64,000 nucleotides of DNA from Tubiluchus corallicola (lineage: Eukaryota; Priapulida; Priapulimorpha; Priapulimorphida; Tubiluchidae), in contig JAQGDQ010000151.1 in NCBI GenBank assembly GCA_030141605.1, positions 310,001 through 374,000 on the forward strand. Reading direction: 5' to 3'. Each line of letters opens with the position of its first letter. Positions within the stretch are counted from its first letter, which is position 1. Shown in pieces: positions 23,741-37,200 of the stretch. A model generated the notes under the pieces. It was not told where the DNA came from. It saw nothing but the letters and a program-made list of their open reading frames with translations, and did no database searches. A program made the translations under genes and the position numbers.

Positions 23741-25934
23741 ATAGATATTCCTTTCCCTAATTAATTCCTTTAAGATGTTTTCTTTAGAAGCACTTTACAT
23801 ACTTACATTACAGAGCATTAATGTCCAATCGTGTGATCAAGGAAAAGACTACGCAGACTGATGAAAATGGACTAATTTGCTCCTATTATCTATCAGTGGA
23901 TGTTTATAGGCGATACAATTAATATAAGCCTTACTGCAAGACTTGAGCTGAGGCATTCAGCATAGGAGGAAATTACACACAAGTACCATACGTGTTAAAA
24001 GAGGAAATATAACTTTCTCAATTGCAAAACATAAGTTTTAAAGTAATGTAATTTGCTTGAAGAGTTCAGCAAGCGACGTTTGTCCTTGTTTGCATTCTAA
24101 ACGCTTTCGAAGAGTCATCAGCCATATTTTCATGATGTCTGTTCATCAAATGCAAAGTAATGCAAACAATCTATTAAGAATAGATTCACTCTGCAAAAAC
24201 TACAGAGATCTAACTCAGCCGAACCCATTATAGGATGAAGTCAATTGGCCTTTGCGATCAGATTTTGATCTAATATTGTAAGTGCTTGATTATATGGTAG
24301 GTATTATTTCTAGTCTTTTAACACCCACGATTATATTTGGGTGATTATATTATCTAACTGCAAAAGTGAGCAGTCTATTACTTGCACCTTACTGAAGGCC
24401 CAAATTTCTACAAAACTGCAGCACACTTCAGAACCTTGAAACAGCTTTTTCATTGAAGACAACTATTTATGCCTGGACTCACAATGACATTTAAAAGCCA
24501 ATTAAATTGAAATGTAGAAGAAAAATCTTCATTTTAAATTTTTAGACATATTATAAAACATGTGCACTTCATTTTCAACAATCGCATCTGTATATCTTAT
24601 TTTACTGGTATGTATACATTGGTAACACAATTCAAAACAATAGTAGTGGTGCAAATGTATGCTTAAGCTTAACTGTCTTGCCGGTTGAAAGTTTTACATT
24701 TAAGTTAATGCATAATCCACAATAATAACAAATTTTATAAAATCCTTATTATGTAAAAATATTCTGTTGAGCAAAACCTTAATTTTGCCTTAAAGCCAAA
24801 TTAGAATTTTTACATTAAGACGGATTCAACTGTATCCCATCTTGTTGTCAAAATATAATTTCGACTTAATTAATTAATTTACTAATCATTAATGATAGAT
24901 TTGGTAATATCGTTTAATAAAAATGTTATAAAATTTGTTGATATTGTGGGCTATTTATCAAATTGATACCATTATTGTTATTACGAATTTTATTTAGCTT
25001 TAGGATGACATTAGTGTTTCAAATTTCACCACAAAAGTTTGCAATAACTAAAGATTCTTACTTTAAAACAGGTAAGCAATTTAAGCAACTTTTATTCTAA
25101 CTGCTTTAAATCTCTTTACTTACTGAATGTAGTTTATGCACTCTTTAATAAATCTTTGTGGTAAAATTCGTAAGATAACCAATGAATATCCTAACTAAAC
25201 GTAGATGTTTTTTTTTTGTTTTAGCCTTCCTTCATGAAAATTTTTAAATATTAATAATTAATTATTACTACTTATTAAGCACTCAGGTATGCTTCAGTTT
25301 TTGTCAAATGAAACCAAAGCTTTTGCATAATTTATATATTGCGTTTAATTGGCCCCAAACACTTAAAGCTGCTAAATTTCATAAACAGCCCACTATATAA
25401 TAAATCTTATTTCACTTTTATTAGGATAATTCATGTATTGTACTTCCAGCATATGTCACTGTTTAAATGTTTTCTTCAATAATTTTTCTTATAACATGCT
25501 TTGGATTCCTGTCAATGAAAGCTATTCATATATTTTAAACTACAATATGTAGCAGAGTAGTTAAATTACTGTGTAACTATTACATCTAGCACTTAATTCA
25601 GAAAAGGTTAAACTTTTGTTCTTTTTGACAGAATATACCACTTCCAACTCAAAATAAATTGCAGCAAAATTAATATTAGTTTTCTTTTTTAAGAATTTCT
25701 CTTTAACACAAATGATATTTTTGTAATTTACCTGAAAGATCATAGGTACTCTAACATTTGATACTTGGGTTCAGTAATAGTGATCCAGTCCTTAACCAAA
25801 AATTTTTGTAATTCCACAACTCATGCCCAAAAGAAAGCTAATCTGCAGTAGGCACACACTGTACTTCAGTCCAAATCCTTAAACAAGTCATATGAAAAAA
25901 ACGATAACGTAAAAATTATTTCACAAAGCGTAAA
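23741..25934. other. Intergenic DNA between convergent polycystin and TACO1
   Basis: AT-rich sequence without a supported ORF, RNA gene or recognisable element. The right part should contain the TACO1 3' UTR; a minus-strand AATAAA (plus-strand TTTATT at 25417-25422) about 515 bp after the TACO1 stop is a candidate end. I see nothing else that can be named. Confidence 0.6.
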
Positions 25935-28900
25935 TCACACAATATTGTCTACAATTTTTACTACATCTTCCTCCTCTTCTAACTTTTCAATCATCTTTGA
26001 TAGAACTGACATTGTTTCATCACTTAGTTCAATACGACTGATGGGTAAATATTCTAGTTGTGCTGATCGCAGACCGTCTCCCAGCGTTGATTCCAAATTC
26101 TTTTTAACAGCATAGAAATCCGCCGCATCACATGCAAACTAGAACAGAACAGTAGCTCTTATTCAAAAGCAAAATGGCTGCTGACAGCAAAAGAAAATTT
26201 ACAACTGTAAAATAAAAAAAGAGTTAAATTCAGTATCATGAACGATTTCATCATGTGACAGATAGCAAAAAAATGGTTTAATCACATTTCATATTAACTT
26301 GTATGTTTATGCAAAACTTTGCTTTTTGACTATTGGTTGCAAAGATGACATCACTCTGCGATTAATCAGGCATTCTGCTACAGTACAGCATTAGTTTTTG
26401 ATGAAGTGCCAGCCCAGTGTCATTTCAACCCGATACTATTATACACTTCGTATGACTGTTCCAAAAAAATGATTAATCTGATATTGAGTTACAAAAAGTA
26501 CTGGTAACACTGCACAATTAACAAAATACACTATCTAGAGTATTCCTTTCTATTCGACAAATAGCTTCAAGGGAAGAATAGCTGAATAATAAACGTGTAA
26601 TATAATGGTTGGTAATTTTATTCCTAGTGCATACTAGTTTGCTTACTAGTGCAGTAAAATAACTTTACTGTTTACTATAGGACATTGGCAGCCCAATTTT
26701 TAATAGTAGGTGTTTGCTACAATTAATATTTTATATAACAGAAAAACTGAAACTTGCACAAAGTACAAAAATTAAATTTTGTACTTTTATGATGCCTCAA
26801 AAATATCAATGAAACAACGAAAAGGCACAGTGTAGAGATGACATCACTTAAGTTTGCTGATTAATCAGGCATTCTACTACAACATGCAACCACTTTTGCA
26901 TGAAGTGTCAGTCTGGTCTCATTGCTATAGCAATGAGACTTTTGATGGATGAAACTGTCCCAAAATCATACCAAGTTGGCTTTGACTATGCAGGGCTTAT
27001 TATTTAACAGCTGCCTAGGTTTCAACGTTACTGAAAGAGAAACTGGTAACTAGGTATTGATAAGAAAGATAGGTTGTTTCAAACAAGCAGAACAAAATTA
27101 GTCAGCAGAGACATGAACAAATCTTATAAAACGTTTAATTTGCGTGATTCAAACAGCATTGATTTTTGCAGAAATGTATCTCAATTCTTTTACATTACTT
27201 TAATTGGAAGTCTTGGATTCGTTTAACGACATTTCGCTTAGCGTCACATTTTGCTGAAACGTATTAGCATCGTTAAACTAGAACTTATTGAATTTTTATG
27301 CATAAATGATATTTAAAAAAAATTTAACTACGGCACATGGCCACTTCCTCTTGTTCTTTGTTTTGTTTTATCTAATATGTTGCACATTTGTACATTTATG
27401 TCGCGCAGTACTCTTTGGGATTTCATTATACGCCTCCACAATAAGCTTCTTCATTATAGAGAAGGAGTCATGACAAATTTTTTGTCCCAAAAACATGCAG
27501 AATGGTTTCAAAGTGGAATAACTTTCTAGGTATTCTACTTGATCAGATTTAACAAAATCGCGCAATGCACAAATTTATAATATAGTAAAAGAAATGAAGC
27601 AACAAAATTATGACTACATATCAATTACAAGAGTAAAATTAAGTTTTACCTGTATGAGTTCACTATTTTCATTCTCTGGATCTGGTATTTTTTGGACTTC
27701 TTCCACACCAGCTTCAATTGCAATTTCCTCGGCAGCATCCAAAGTCATAATATCACTGGCCATGAAAATGCCTTTATGTTCAAACGAGCTCTTGATATTA
27801 CTCATATCAACTAACTTAACTCTGAAATAAAAAAACAGATTAATAATCATTGTAGTAATTCCAAAACTCGAAGCTTCCGTTTATTTGTTATGTATACAGA
27901 CAATAGATGACGCTAACAATAATTAGGTTTTCCATGACTAGGATACTACAATCATTGCGTATGCAATTAAACTGTCCCATTCTTAGAACAAGTGCGCAGT
28001 AGATAGCTACACACAAATTCGTGTAGGTCCTACATATATTTAAACATCAGTAAGCAGTATCTATTTTTAGTATAAGTATGTTTACTCTTTTTTCAAAGGA
28101 ATCCATATTATCATATAGCCCCACTCTTTCAAAAAAGCCATACATTTTCCTCTAAGACCTTTTCCAAGAAACAATTTCTTTATGATATACCGGCAAAAGT
28201 TAAAAAAAACTGGGTTTACAAATGTACAATGTCAAAAAGTTGAATATTATTTAGCTTATTCACAAAGTAATGTAATTTCTAATTTAATAAATTGTGCACT
28301 GTGCCTATTTTTAGCAGAATGTCGTTAGATATATCAACAGTATTCAGCTTGTCTTCATAACATACGAGCAGGCATTAAAATGGCAGCTTTAATGGCTGTG
28401 TCCTGTAATGGATGTGAGACATTAAAATTTCAAGTTTTACACTGAATTCCAAACTATTCAGAACAGTAATTACAACACTGTAGTATACTAGTAGCTGCTT
28501 TGACATGATAGGACTTCCTGTTAAGAGTACTACTGTTCCATTTTAAAAAGGCCATTAAGTATGCAAATTACAAACCCATATTTACTCATGATGAAAGTCA
28601 ATGTCTGCCTCGTTCGTTGAGTTTTTTCAGTTTCAGTTTCAACGACAAAAAATGAGCCATTTGGCCCATGGCCACCCACGATATACTGCTGTGTACCAGT
28701 TTTGCTCGACGCCTATAAAAATATGCAAATTATTTTAATCGCAATAAACTGCAACCTGTAATGGTAGAACTTAAATTTCGCCTTACCAGCAAAAAACTTA
28801 CAGTTTCAGAATCTCTACTAGGTTATTGCACTGAAGACATTGCCCTAAATGCACACTTAAAACAGAAAACAAGACAGAAAGCAACAATATAAACTTATCT

Positions 28901-31249
28901 AAATGAAAAACAAGCTTTAATTACTGAAGTACCTAAGCAGCTACTGGTACAAGTAAAATAATATGAAATGAGCTTGAGGAAGAAAATATACTGTAATTTG
29001 ACACATTTTTTCAGGCCTATAATGGGACACTTCAATCAAATAACTTTGACTAGGAAAACAAATTAACAACTTTACAATCTTTTTTTAAAATAGTCTTGCC
29101 TCGGGAACTGAACATTCTTGACCATGAGATATCATACCAGACTTGAAGCATTTGCATCAGTCAACTCTCAACAACTATAGTAGTAACTTTTAAAGCATCC
29201 AAAAATCAAAAAGAAACATTAGGCACATTTTTCAATGTCAATAATCATGTAACATGGTAAAAAATTGAAAAAGAGTCACTTTTTAAACTTTTTTTATCTT
29301 GTTTCACACCACATGTATCATGTTGCAGAAGTGTTTACTACACCTATGATTTCTATGATGACCATTCAACACTATGCAATAAAAACTACCACACTGAAAC
29401 ACATTGAGAAGTTTTTACAACTTTGTTTCTAGTACCTAGCTTTTGGGTAGGTTCAGTACTAAATCCCTGAAACTTAAGTGGCAATTTAAAAAATCAGGAC
29501 TGAGCCTAGATTTGCACCAAGACTTTTGGATTATAAATTTAGTTCCACAACTATATAACTACAAAACTGCATAGCCAGTTTTGAGCATGATAAGTCACAA
29601 TCCGGGTGCAAACCTTAATTTTTCACATCTTTCTTTTGATCAAGTTTGTTTCCAAAAATTTATTAGTATGATAAGAGAAAAAAAGATCATATAAATTGAT
29701 ATAATAGTGATAATATTAAAAGGTATATTCTATTGTTAAGTGATAATATGAAATAAGGGTTATAAATAATTAATTACTAACCCAAAAATTATTCCATGCT
29801 TTATATTAATTACAAAAAAACAGTGAAATTTGTTAGCGTGGGCATATAGCTTGAAAATACTGGTTGGAGTATCAGGACTGAATTACGATTGTTATGACTA
29901 CAAAGGGCTGTGCAGCTTAGTATTCACAGTGTTAGACTCATTCTGGAAATGCAGAATGCTGATGCTCAGAAACGACTTTTTCACGTTCTTCAATTGGTTT
30001 CGAAAGCTTAATAAAAGTGTTAGATTACACATCATAGACTATAACTTCAAAATAAGCAATATACGTTATACTGCTACACATTGAAAAACATGTAAATCAA
30101 AGAAAAGTGCAAAATGCAAAAGTTGCCGAGGCTTTCTGTGCTGCTGTTTTTAAAAATAAGAAACAAAAAACAACTTACAAATCTCTTTAGAGCCTCATTA
30201 ATCGTGTTATGTGGAACATCATGACTTTTCGCTTGCTCTATCAGTGTCGCTAAAGCCCTGTTCTGATTCGGATTAGCTGATTTACCTTCTGCATTAAAAT
30301 GTCTATATTGAATAATTAGCATTAGACGAGCAAAATTAAGTATTAAGATTTAGTATTAAGTGCTTTATAAAGGAGCAAAATACACTTATGCATATGAAAA
30401 ATTACAATCTAAGTTCATACTACATAAAATTCGATGTCCTAATTTTATCACTAAACAACATTACAAGCTATGCAAAAGTCACACCATACCGACTGTGTTC
30501 CTAACTAGACTGAAAAATATAAAATTTGAAGTAAGAAATTAAAGTCCAATGTGAATTCAGTACAAAAAATGTGGCATGCTCAAATATCAAACATTATAAA
30601 AGATGTTTTCACGTCAAAATAATCTGAATTTTATTTTATGTGTGTAAAATATGTGTAGCCTTGCTGCACTTTGGCCAGCCATATTTCTAGGTAAGATAAG
30701 AAAAGATATGTATTGAGGATGAACTTGACTGAGCAAAGCTCGTTTACAACAAGATCCTGATTGGTGGTAATGGGGTGATGAAAACTTGAAATTTCACTAA
30801 GAGAGTAGTTATACAAGTACAGTTAATTGTCTTATAATTGCTTCCATTCATGTAAACAGCAAAATTTATTCTCTATCTACACACATTTATGCTCTAATGC
30901 TGCACAGTGCACAAATGTTACTTCACAAGAAAGTTACACACATTTACTAAAAATAAGAAAAATCAAACAGTGTACAGAAATTTTGGAGATTTGTGTGTAA
31001 ATGAGAAAATCATACGTGCATAGCAGCAGTATACAGCTATTTTTTAAAACTGATATTTCGTACATTCAAACACTTACCTCTGACAGCAACTTTCATACTG
31101 TTGATATATTTTGAAATCACAGATGCTCGAGCTTTGTCCTTTGCTGCCTTTATGTGACGAATGTTCTGCCATTTACTGTGTCCTGCTAGCATGCAGCAAC
31201 TCGTATATAGTTTACACTTCCAGGTTAAGTTATACAAAGAGTTTGACAT
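25935..31249 (-). CDS. TACO1: TACO1, YebC-family mitochondrial translational activator
   Basis: Minus-strand exons: 31249-31078, 30288-30179, 28712-28576, 27821-27650, 26138-25935. The total is 795 nt, encoding 264 aa, with GT-AG introns in phases 1, 0, 2 and 0. Exon 1 holds the family start AGHSKWQNIRHIKAAKDKAR. Exon 2 holds the segment from EGKSANPNQNRALATLIEQA to ALKRF. Exon 3 carries YIVGGHGPNGSFFVVETETE, exon 4 VKLVDMSNIKSSFEHKG, and exon 5 the acidic C-terminus ending EEEEDVVKIVDNIV. The length fits animal TACO1, which in mitochondria activates translation of cytochrome c oxidase subunit I; bacterial YebC relatives act on ribosomes or transcription. The 20 residues before MLAGHSKW are basic and lack acids, plausible for mitochondrial import. 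A start at the internal Met is possible but would remove that leader. The gene is convergent with the polycystin gene. Confidence 0.93.
26330..26480. repeat. Dispersed repeat, copy A (TACO1 intron 4)
   Basis: Shares in the same order GATGACATCACT, GATTAATCAGGCATTCT, GAAGTG.CAG and ACTGT.CCAAAA with the stretch at about 26,825-26,975. The match is about 140 bp long with many substitutions. No coding capacity is seen; it is probably an old non-autonomous element. Confidence 0.6.
26825..26975. repeat. Dispersed repeat, copy B (TACO1 intron 4)
   Basis: Direct-orientation relative of copy A about 495 bp away in the same intron. It contains the same ordered blocks (GATGACATCACT, GATTAATCAGGCATTCT, GAAGTGTCAG). 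Copy B also contains a short palindrome, CTCATTGCTATAGCAATGAG. Confidence 0.6.
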
Positions 31250-34221
31250 ATTTTCTAGTATTGCATTTATACATTGGATGAATCACCTGAAAATTCTCTT
31301 AGAAAAGCATTATGCGTAAGCCTAGTTTTGGAAATCAACCATCCGTGGCACACAACATATTCTAGCAGATCCAATTACAAATTTGGCTTAAATCTTAAAA
31401 AGTGTCACTAATCTCAAGAACTGATTACTAAGATCTATTACGGCATGTCCGGACTAGCGAGTTTTTTTGCAAGTGTGTTCAGACTAGAGAGCTAGCAAAA
31501 CGTAAGCATGTAAATTACTCTCTGACAGCATGTGCGACTCACTTCTCTGTTCCCTGCAAGATGTGTTGAGAGTAACTCACCAAGGCATTCATAGTAGTAA
31601 ATCAAATCGCAACAAATGTAATTTCTGACCGACGATAATACGCAAGCAGGTCACACTTCTGAGTTTGAGGTTAGAGAGTGTCACGCAGTATAAATGTCCT
31701 ACAATTATAAAAGCGTGGGTGAGCTCTCCCGAAATTTTATTAGCAAGAGTGGTTACCCTCAGTGGTTGTCTTTCAAAAACGGCATGAGATTCAACTCACT
31801 TTATTTGCCAAAGCAGTATGAATCCTGCGTTTTTAACTCGAGACGCTGCGTAATGCGTTACACCTTCTTCTTACTCTATGGTATACACTATGTTATTTGC
31901 AGAAAAAACAGTTACAACCGATGTAGGTATCATAATTTAATTTCAGCCTTTTATTTTCGTCATTGTGTACTCTGCAAGAGCAAAGAAGCTGCTGCTACTT
32001 CACACGCCTATGTGTTTGTGTGGCTTGCATAGCAATTGGTTACGGATAGACTCAGACGTACTCATCAGATACTTTTTCAAATACCTTAGGTTTGGATGTC
32101 ACTGGCCAGTAGTCAAACAGGCAAGTTCTGTCGGGAAATATTTCCCGAAGATAAATTTAATTTTATGTGTCTATAAAATCCCCCCCCCTAAATTCTCTAG
32201 CATTTTTCTTAATGAATTTTCCTTTAACTACAGTCTTGTAATATAGCCTTGAATGTCAGACTTAGATTTGCCGTTAGAATAGGTCTGTAGGTAGTTTCAG
32301 ACCATACAAGTATGCATTGCATGAAGCCCACTATTTAGATTAATTTATGAAGGAAAAGTTTATATAAAGCCGCTCTACATACGCAACGAGGACGACTCTC
32401 GTAGCTTTTACTGGCTAATAGGGCAAGCCCCTCCATATAGGCCTATGGTGCTAAATTATAGTTAATATTATGGTGCATCTAAATTGAATTTATATTGTGC
32501 CTCATAAGGTGATTATTGTACTTTAGTACATTGTGCTGTAATAAATATGCTATTCATGTAAATGGTAGTAAGTAAATATTTATTAAACTAACGCTTTATA
32601 TTTGTGAAATTTGTGATTTGTGAATCATACTATTGTTCTCAAGTTATAAGTGAATGGAAATGTTACTTGAATGAAATAATGATGTATTTTATTGTGGCCA
32701 CATTTTAATCAAATCTTGTCTGCTTTTTATTGTTGGTTAATGAACATTTGAAATAGGAAGTAAAATGACTAAATGAAAAAGATTGATTAAATGTTCAAAG
32801 TAGTGAGACACAAACAATCAAAGAAATACATATCAAGGTTTACTTTAAAAATGGATAATCGCATAACCCCATATTAACAACAATCATAAAAAGAATTCTG
32901 ACAGTTTCAGTCCTGTTACAAATAGATAACCAGGTTAACGTACCATAGGTTTCTCCCCTGAGTTTTATTAATGTAAAATCACATACTATAAAACAAATTT
33001 TCGATAAGTTCCTCCAATCATTGCTGCTGGCATTTTCCTTTTGTCAGAATATGTATTATGACATATGAACACTGAACATTGATAAACAACAAATAGTTGT
33101 AAAATCAGTTCAAAAATTTAAAATATAACAACCAGAGTAGTCAGCAATAAAAAATGTTTGATTATCATCATTACAAAGTACATGCGAGGTTTATTATACA
33201 GAATTGCAGGAAAAGCTGTATTACTACAAGCTTTGTACATAAATATAAAATATCAAAACGATTAAGTGTTCGCATTTCCCTGTAGCATTAAAGTGTACAT
33301 CAAAATTAATTGAATGGGATCAACAATATATAGAAGACATGAAAGCAAACAGTCAACAACATTCACGTAAGTTTTCCTGCTTTTAAACTAATACAAACAA
33401 TTTATAATGCATCACAAATACAGTTAAAACTTCTGTGCCCTAGTTTTTTTAAATGGTTTTGAAATTTGTCACAATTAAAACACACTTAAATAGAATTATA
33501 GTATTACCTCAGTACCAATTACAGCAATAGCTGTCCATCAGCAAGTTTACGATTCGTTTGCATGCTTATCCATTCTAAAAAATGGTACACGCCACCTGTT
33601 GATGTCAAGAACTCCTATCTCTGCTACTGTCCAGATGCATCTTTCCTTGAATTTACAGCTGTATTTCTTAAATGGTTTTGCAGGATATCTGTATACATCA
33701 GTAGATGACCACCTCACAGCTTTTTGTTGTTTCAACAGCTTCACATAATGCTATAGAGGAAGAGATTCCTGACGTCGTGTTAGTACATGAAGTCTTTACC
33801 TCGTCATACAGAGCAAGAACTGAATAGTCATTTAATTCATAATAATTTTCTGCACAGATATTTTTGTCAATGTCACATAAACATACAAGTTTACCATTGA
33901 TGATCATGAAAACACAGAAACACAGTTTCCACATTGCCTTGATAATTACACTGTCTAATTGACCTGTTTACATTACAACTGCAAGTTCAAATTGACATCT
34001 TTAACCAATAAGAAGCAAGCAAATTAGAGCTACAGTGCAGTACAATGGTAGTAGCTTCACTCACCTGCGCTTTCATTTTCAAGAAATGTACAACTCTTTC
34101 ACTTGCAAAACAAGCATACACATTGCAATCTTTGCTACATCAGCTTCTGGCACAAACGCAAGGATAATTATTGCCCAGTGTAGATAACACAGTGTGATGT
34201 AGCCTTCTCTATGCTAACATC
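31250..34221. other. Intergenic DNA between TACO1 and the OATP gene
   Basis: Both neighbours are on the minus strand, so the left part should hold the TACO1 promoter and the right part the OATP 3' UTR. A 112-codon plus-strand ORF (31694-32032) shows no family resemblance and no splice support. A minus-strand AATAAA (plus TTTATT at 33190-33195) is a candidate OATP polyadenylation signal about 1 kb after its stop. A short poly-C run lies near 32180. Nothing else is recognisable. Confidence 0.5.
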
Positions 34222-37200
34222 TCAAAATCTCAAGACATCATCAACTGACACTTCATTTGGACAAGCCAAGCAATCAGAATTATCTTTGCATGTAGTACTG
34301 ATATTTTCTCCTTCCCCAGTCTGACTTGAATCACCATCTGAACCTGGCACATTATCAACTTTGCTATGGTCATCTGGAGGTTTGTACAGCCACCAAGCCA
34401 AAAAGAAAAAGACAGTAGAAAAAGATTTCAGTGTAATAGCAAGTGCAAACATATACAGTGTCATCTTATGATTGTCATAGAAATGGCAAGATCCTTTAGA
34501 ATCTTCAATGCAAGAATCAGACCATTGCTGACAGGACATGTCAATGACCCATCCAAAGAGTAAAGGTGCAGGAATGGTACCTGAAATGCAGCAGATAATT
34601 AAAAATACTACAAAATTCACGACTAAGCACCGACCAGTGAGTTAGTGTTTAACCGGATTCATCTGTCTAATCGTGATACGTTAGCATAGTATAAATTAGC
34701 TTTCGAACTACGTGCAACAAAAATTTCGGAAATTAATCTCCCACAGAGAAGATTTTAAAATTGTTAATAATAATATTTTGACTTCCTTGCAGGAGTCATC
34801 ATCAAGTTTTGGCGCATAATTTAACACATCTGACCGTGACTCTTGCAGATGATAATCTCTGCTCAATTATAATTTATTTATGAGTACAGAGACAAAGAAT
34901 AGAGATTTTAACAAGTTCCTGGGAAATAAAGTTTACATTGATTTCTTTTGGGAATTTATGTGAAGGAAAATACGTACAGTGCAACATCGATATAGCGAAC
35001 CTGCTAGGGACCCTGGAAAGTGATCTATAACCAAGGTACTCTATAAGCATATGCAGCTAATCCTATGTATATAATTATTAGATGGACAAACATGTATTAA
35101 TAGTAAAAGTGTATAAATAATGCACAATGTGTAGCTTCATAAAAGGTAAAGCATTAAGCTTTTTGTCAGACAAATATGCACATACCATTGTTTATATCCG
35201 CTATACCACCCATACTTTTTTTAAATCCACTATGCCACCCATACTTTTTTATATCTACTATACTACCCTTACTTTTCAAGTTTTATATTGTTTATTGACA
35301 TTTTTTATTGTTTCACTTATAAAATCATCACTGTACCAACAGACAATCAATTAAAGAAAAATTGTAATGTTACATTGCTTGAAACTCACTGCCAGGTAAT
35401 AAAAGACAATAGGTAAAAGTAAAGCAATCAAAGATCAAATGAATCCGTGCATTCTATTGTATTTGTTTTTACTGCTTTTTTTCACTTACCTAAACATCTA
35501 ATATATATCCATTGGTTTCCAAGTGCAAAAGATCTTTGCTTTGGTGCAACACATCTAAAGAATTAAACAAATAACTGTCAGCCAAAACTGTATAATACGT
35601 GTAAAAAGCTTTGGTAAAAATCTCAAATAGCTGTAATTTTATCTTGAATTTATCTGCAGTGTCAAAAGATCTAATGACATATAATTTATGTAATAGCTTT
35701 TAACATTATAAATTTATACACCATACAATGAGCTGACTTTTTTTAATCAATTCACCATTATTTTATACAAGCCAGAATGCCTGCACTCAATAATAGGGCC
35801 TAAACAGATGAAAGTGGCAAGACCAGAACATGGCTAATTATCAAGAGTGACCTCTAACATAACCCACTGAACCAACAGAGGTACATTGGCCTGCACATAT
35901 TCCCTCAAACACATAAACAGCCAGAATCAGCATGGTGAACAAAATAACACGACTAAATTCAGGCAGTCCAGAATCATTCAGTGACCAGCCTTAGCATTGC
36001 TTAATGTTGGAAACGAATCATACACCATGACCACTCAGATATTCACTTCCACTTCGCACTTATTGTATTGGTTAATACACTCGCATCATCCTCTAACAGA
36101 ATATAGTAATCTATGCACGAGAAAATAGAAAAAATATCAATCAATATTAATCTAATAGTGTCAATCAATTGTTGTACAAATTGCAAATAAAAGAAACATA
36201 ACAATAAACATTGCCAATAAAAGCAAGGTAACATCGCTTTACATTTCATTGCACATAGTGAATAGGTGAAAATGACAAATTTATAGTTCTGTTAATAATA
36301 CATTCACTCACTTGTAGTGCACAGTAAAGAATGATCTAACCTTTGAAACTAATAATTTATAATGCAATAACTTTCCTACCTTATACTAGCAGACAGAGCT
36401 GGCATGCCACACCCGAATGTTTGTACCATTTCGACAAACAAAAGCATCAGAAACATGGCAAGTTCCAATTCACAATATGGTTCACAAAAATTATCAACTG
36501 CCTCTGACGGAAAACCATTGATACATGTTGCGTTGGCCTGGATGCAAGCACACTCACCATAGATCTATAGAAATAAATGCATTTTAGATATAACCTAAAA
36601 AAGAGAAATAGAACCCAAAGCTAATTACTTTTCAAGCCATCCTGAAAACTGAAATTCAAAAAAAATTGATAATATAATTTCAAAAATTGCCAAAACAGGA
36701 ACAAGGTCTAGAAAGGGCTGCACTTGAAGACGTATTCAACGCTGTGTCTGGGTGATCCTAGAGAAGCTTCACGCAATTTGCAATAACATTCTGCATCTAT
36801 AGTCAGTGCCATAACCATATTTCTATATTTAATAGAAATACAAACACAAAAATTAAGACAAAATCCTGCCACCTAGTACTAGTCAGAGCAAAAATTAGAC
36901 AGCTAAAACTGCAGTTGCAGCACAAATGGTGCTTCTGTACTATAAAGGCATTGTCATGAGAATCATGTAGAACAACTAACATGCATTTATCTCACCTCCA
37001 TCTCGTCTTCATCAAATGACTTTGTTTTGCAGCCGGCATAACAAGGAGAATAATAACTGATACCATCATTACCACAAATTGGATTATAAGTGGCCTCGGT
37101 GCAAAGACAATCCATGTTACAAGGTCTGGTCAAGTTTACTGTACCAGTTGCACTGCAAAAGCATAAAAATTATAAACAAAAGAAAATAGACAATCCTCTA

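Noticed and set aside
31694-32032. 112-codon plus-strand ORF between TACO1 and OATP
   Set aside because: No recognisable family, no flanking splice sites in a model, and chance ORFs of this length occur in the window.
33547-33934. Minus-strand ORFs downstream of the OATP stop
   Set aside because: They follow the complete OATP C-terminus and stop at 34222. They have no similarity I can name and probably lie in the 3' UTR.
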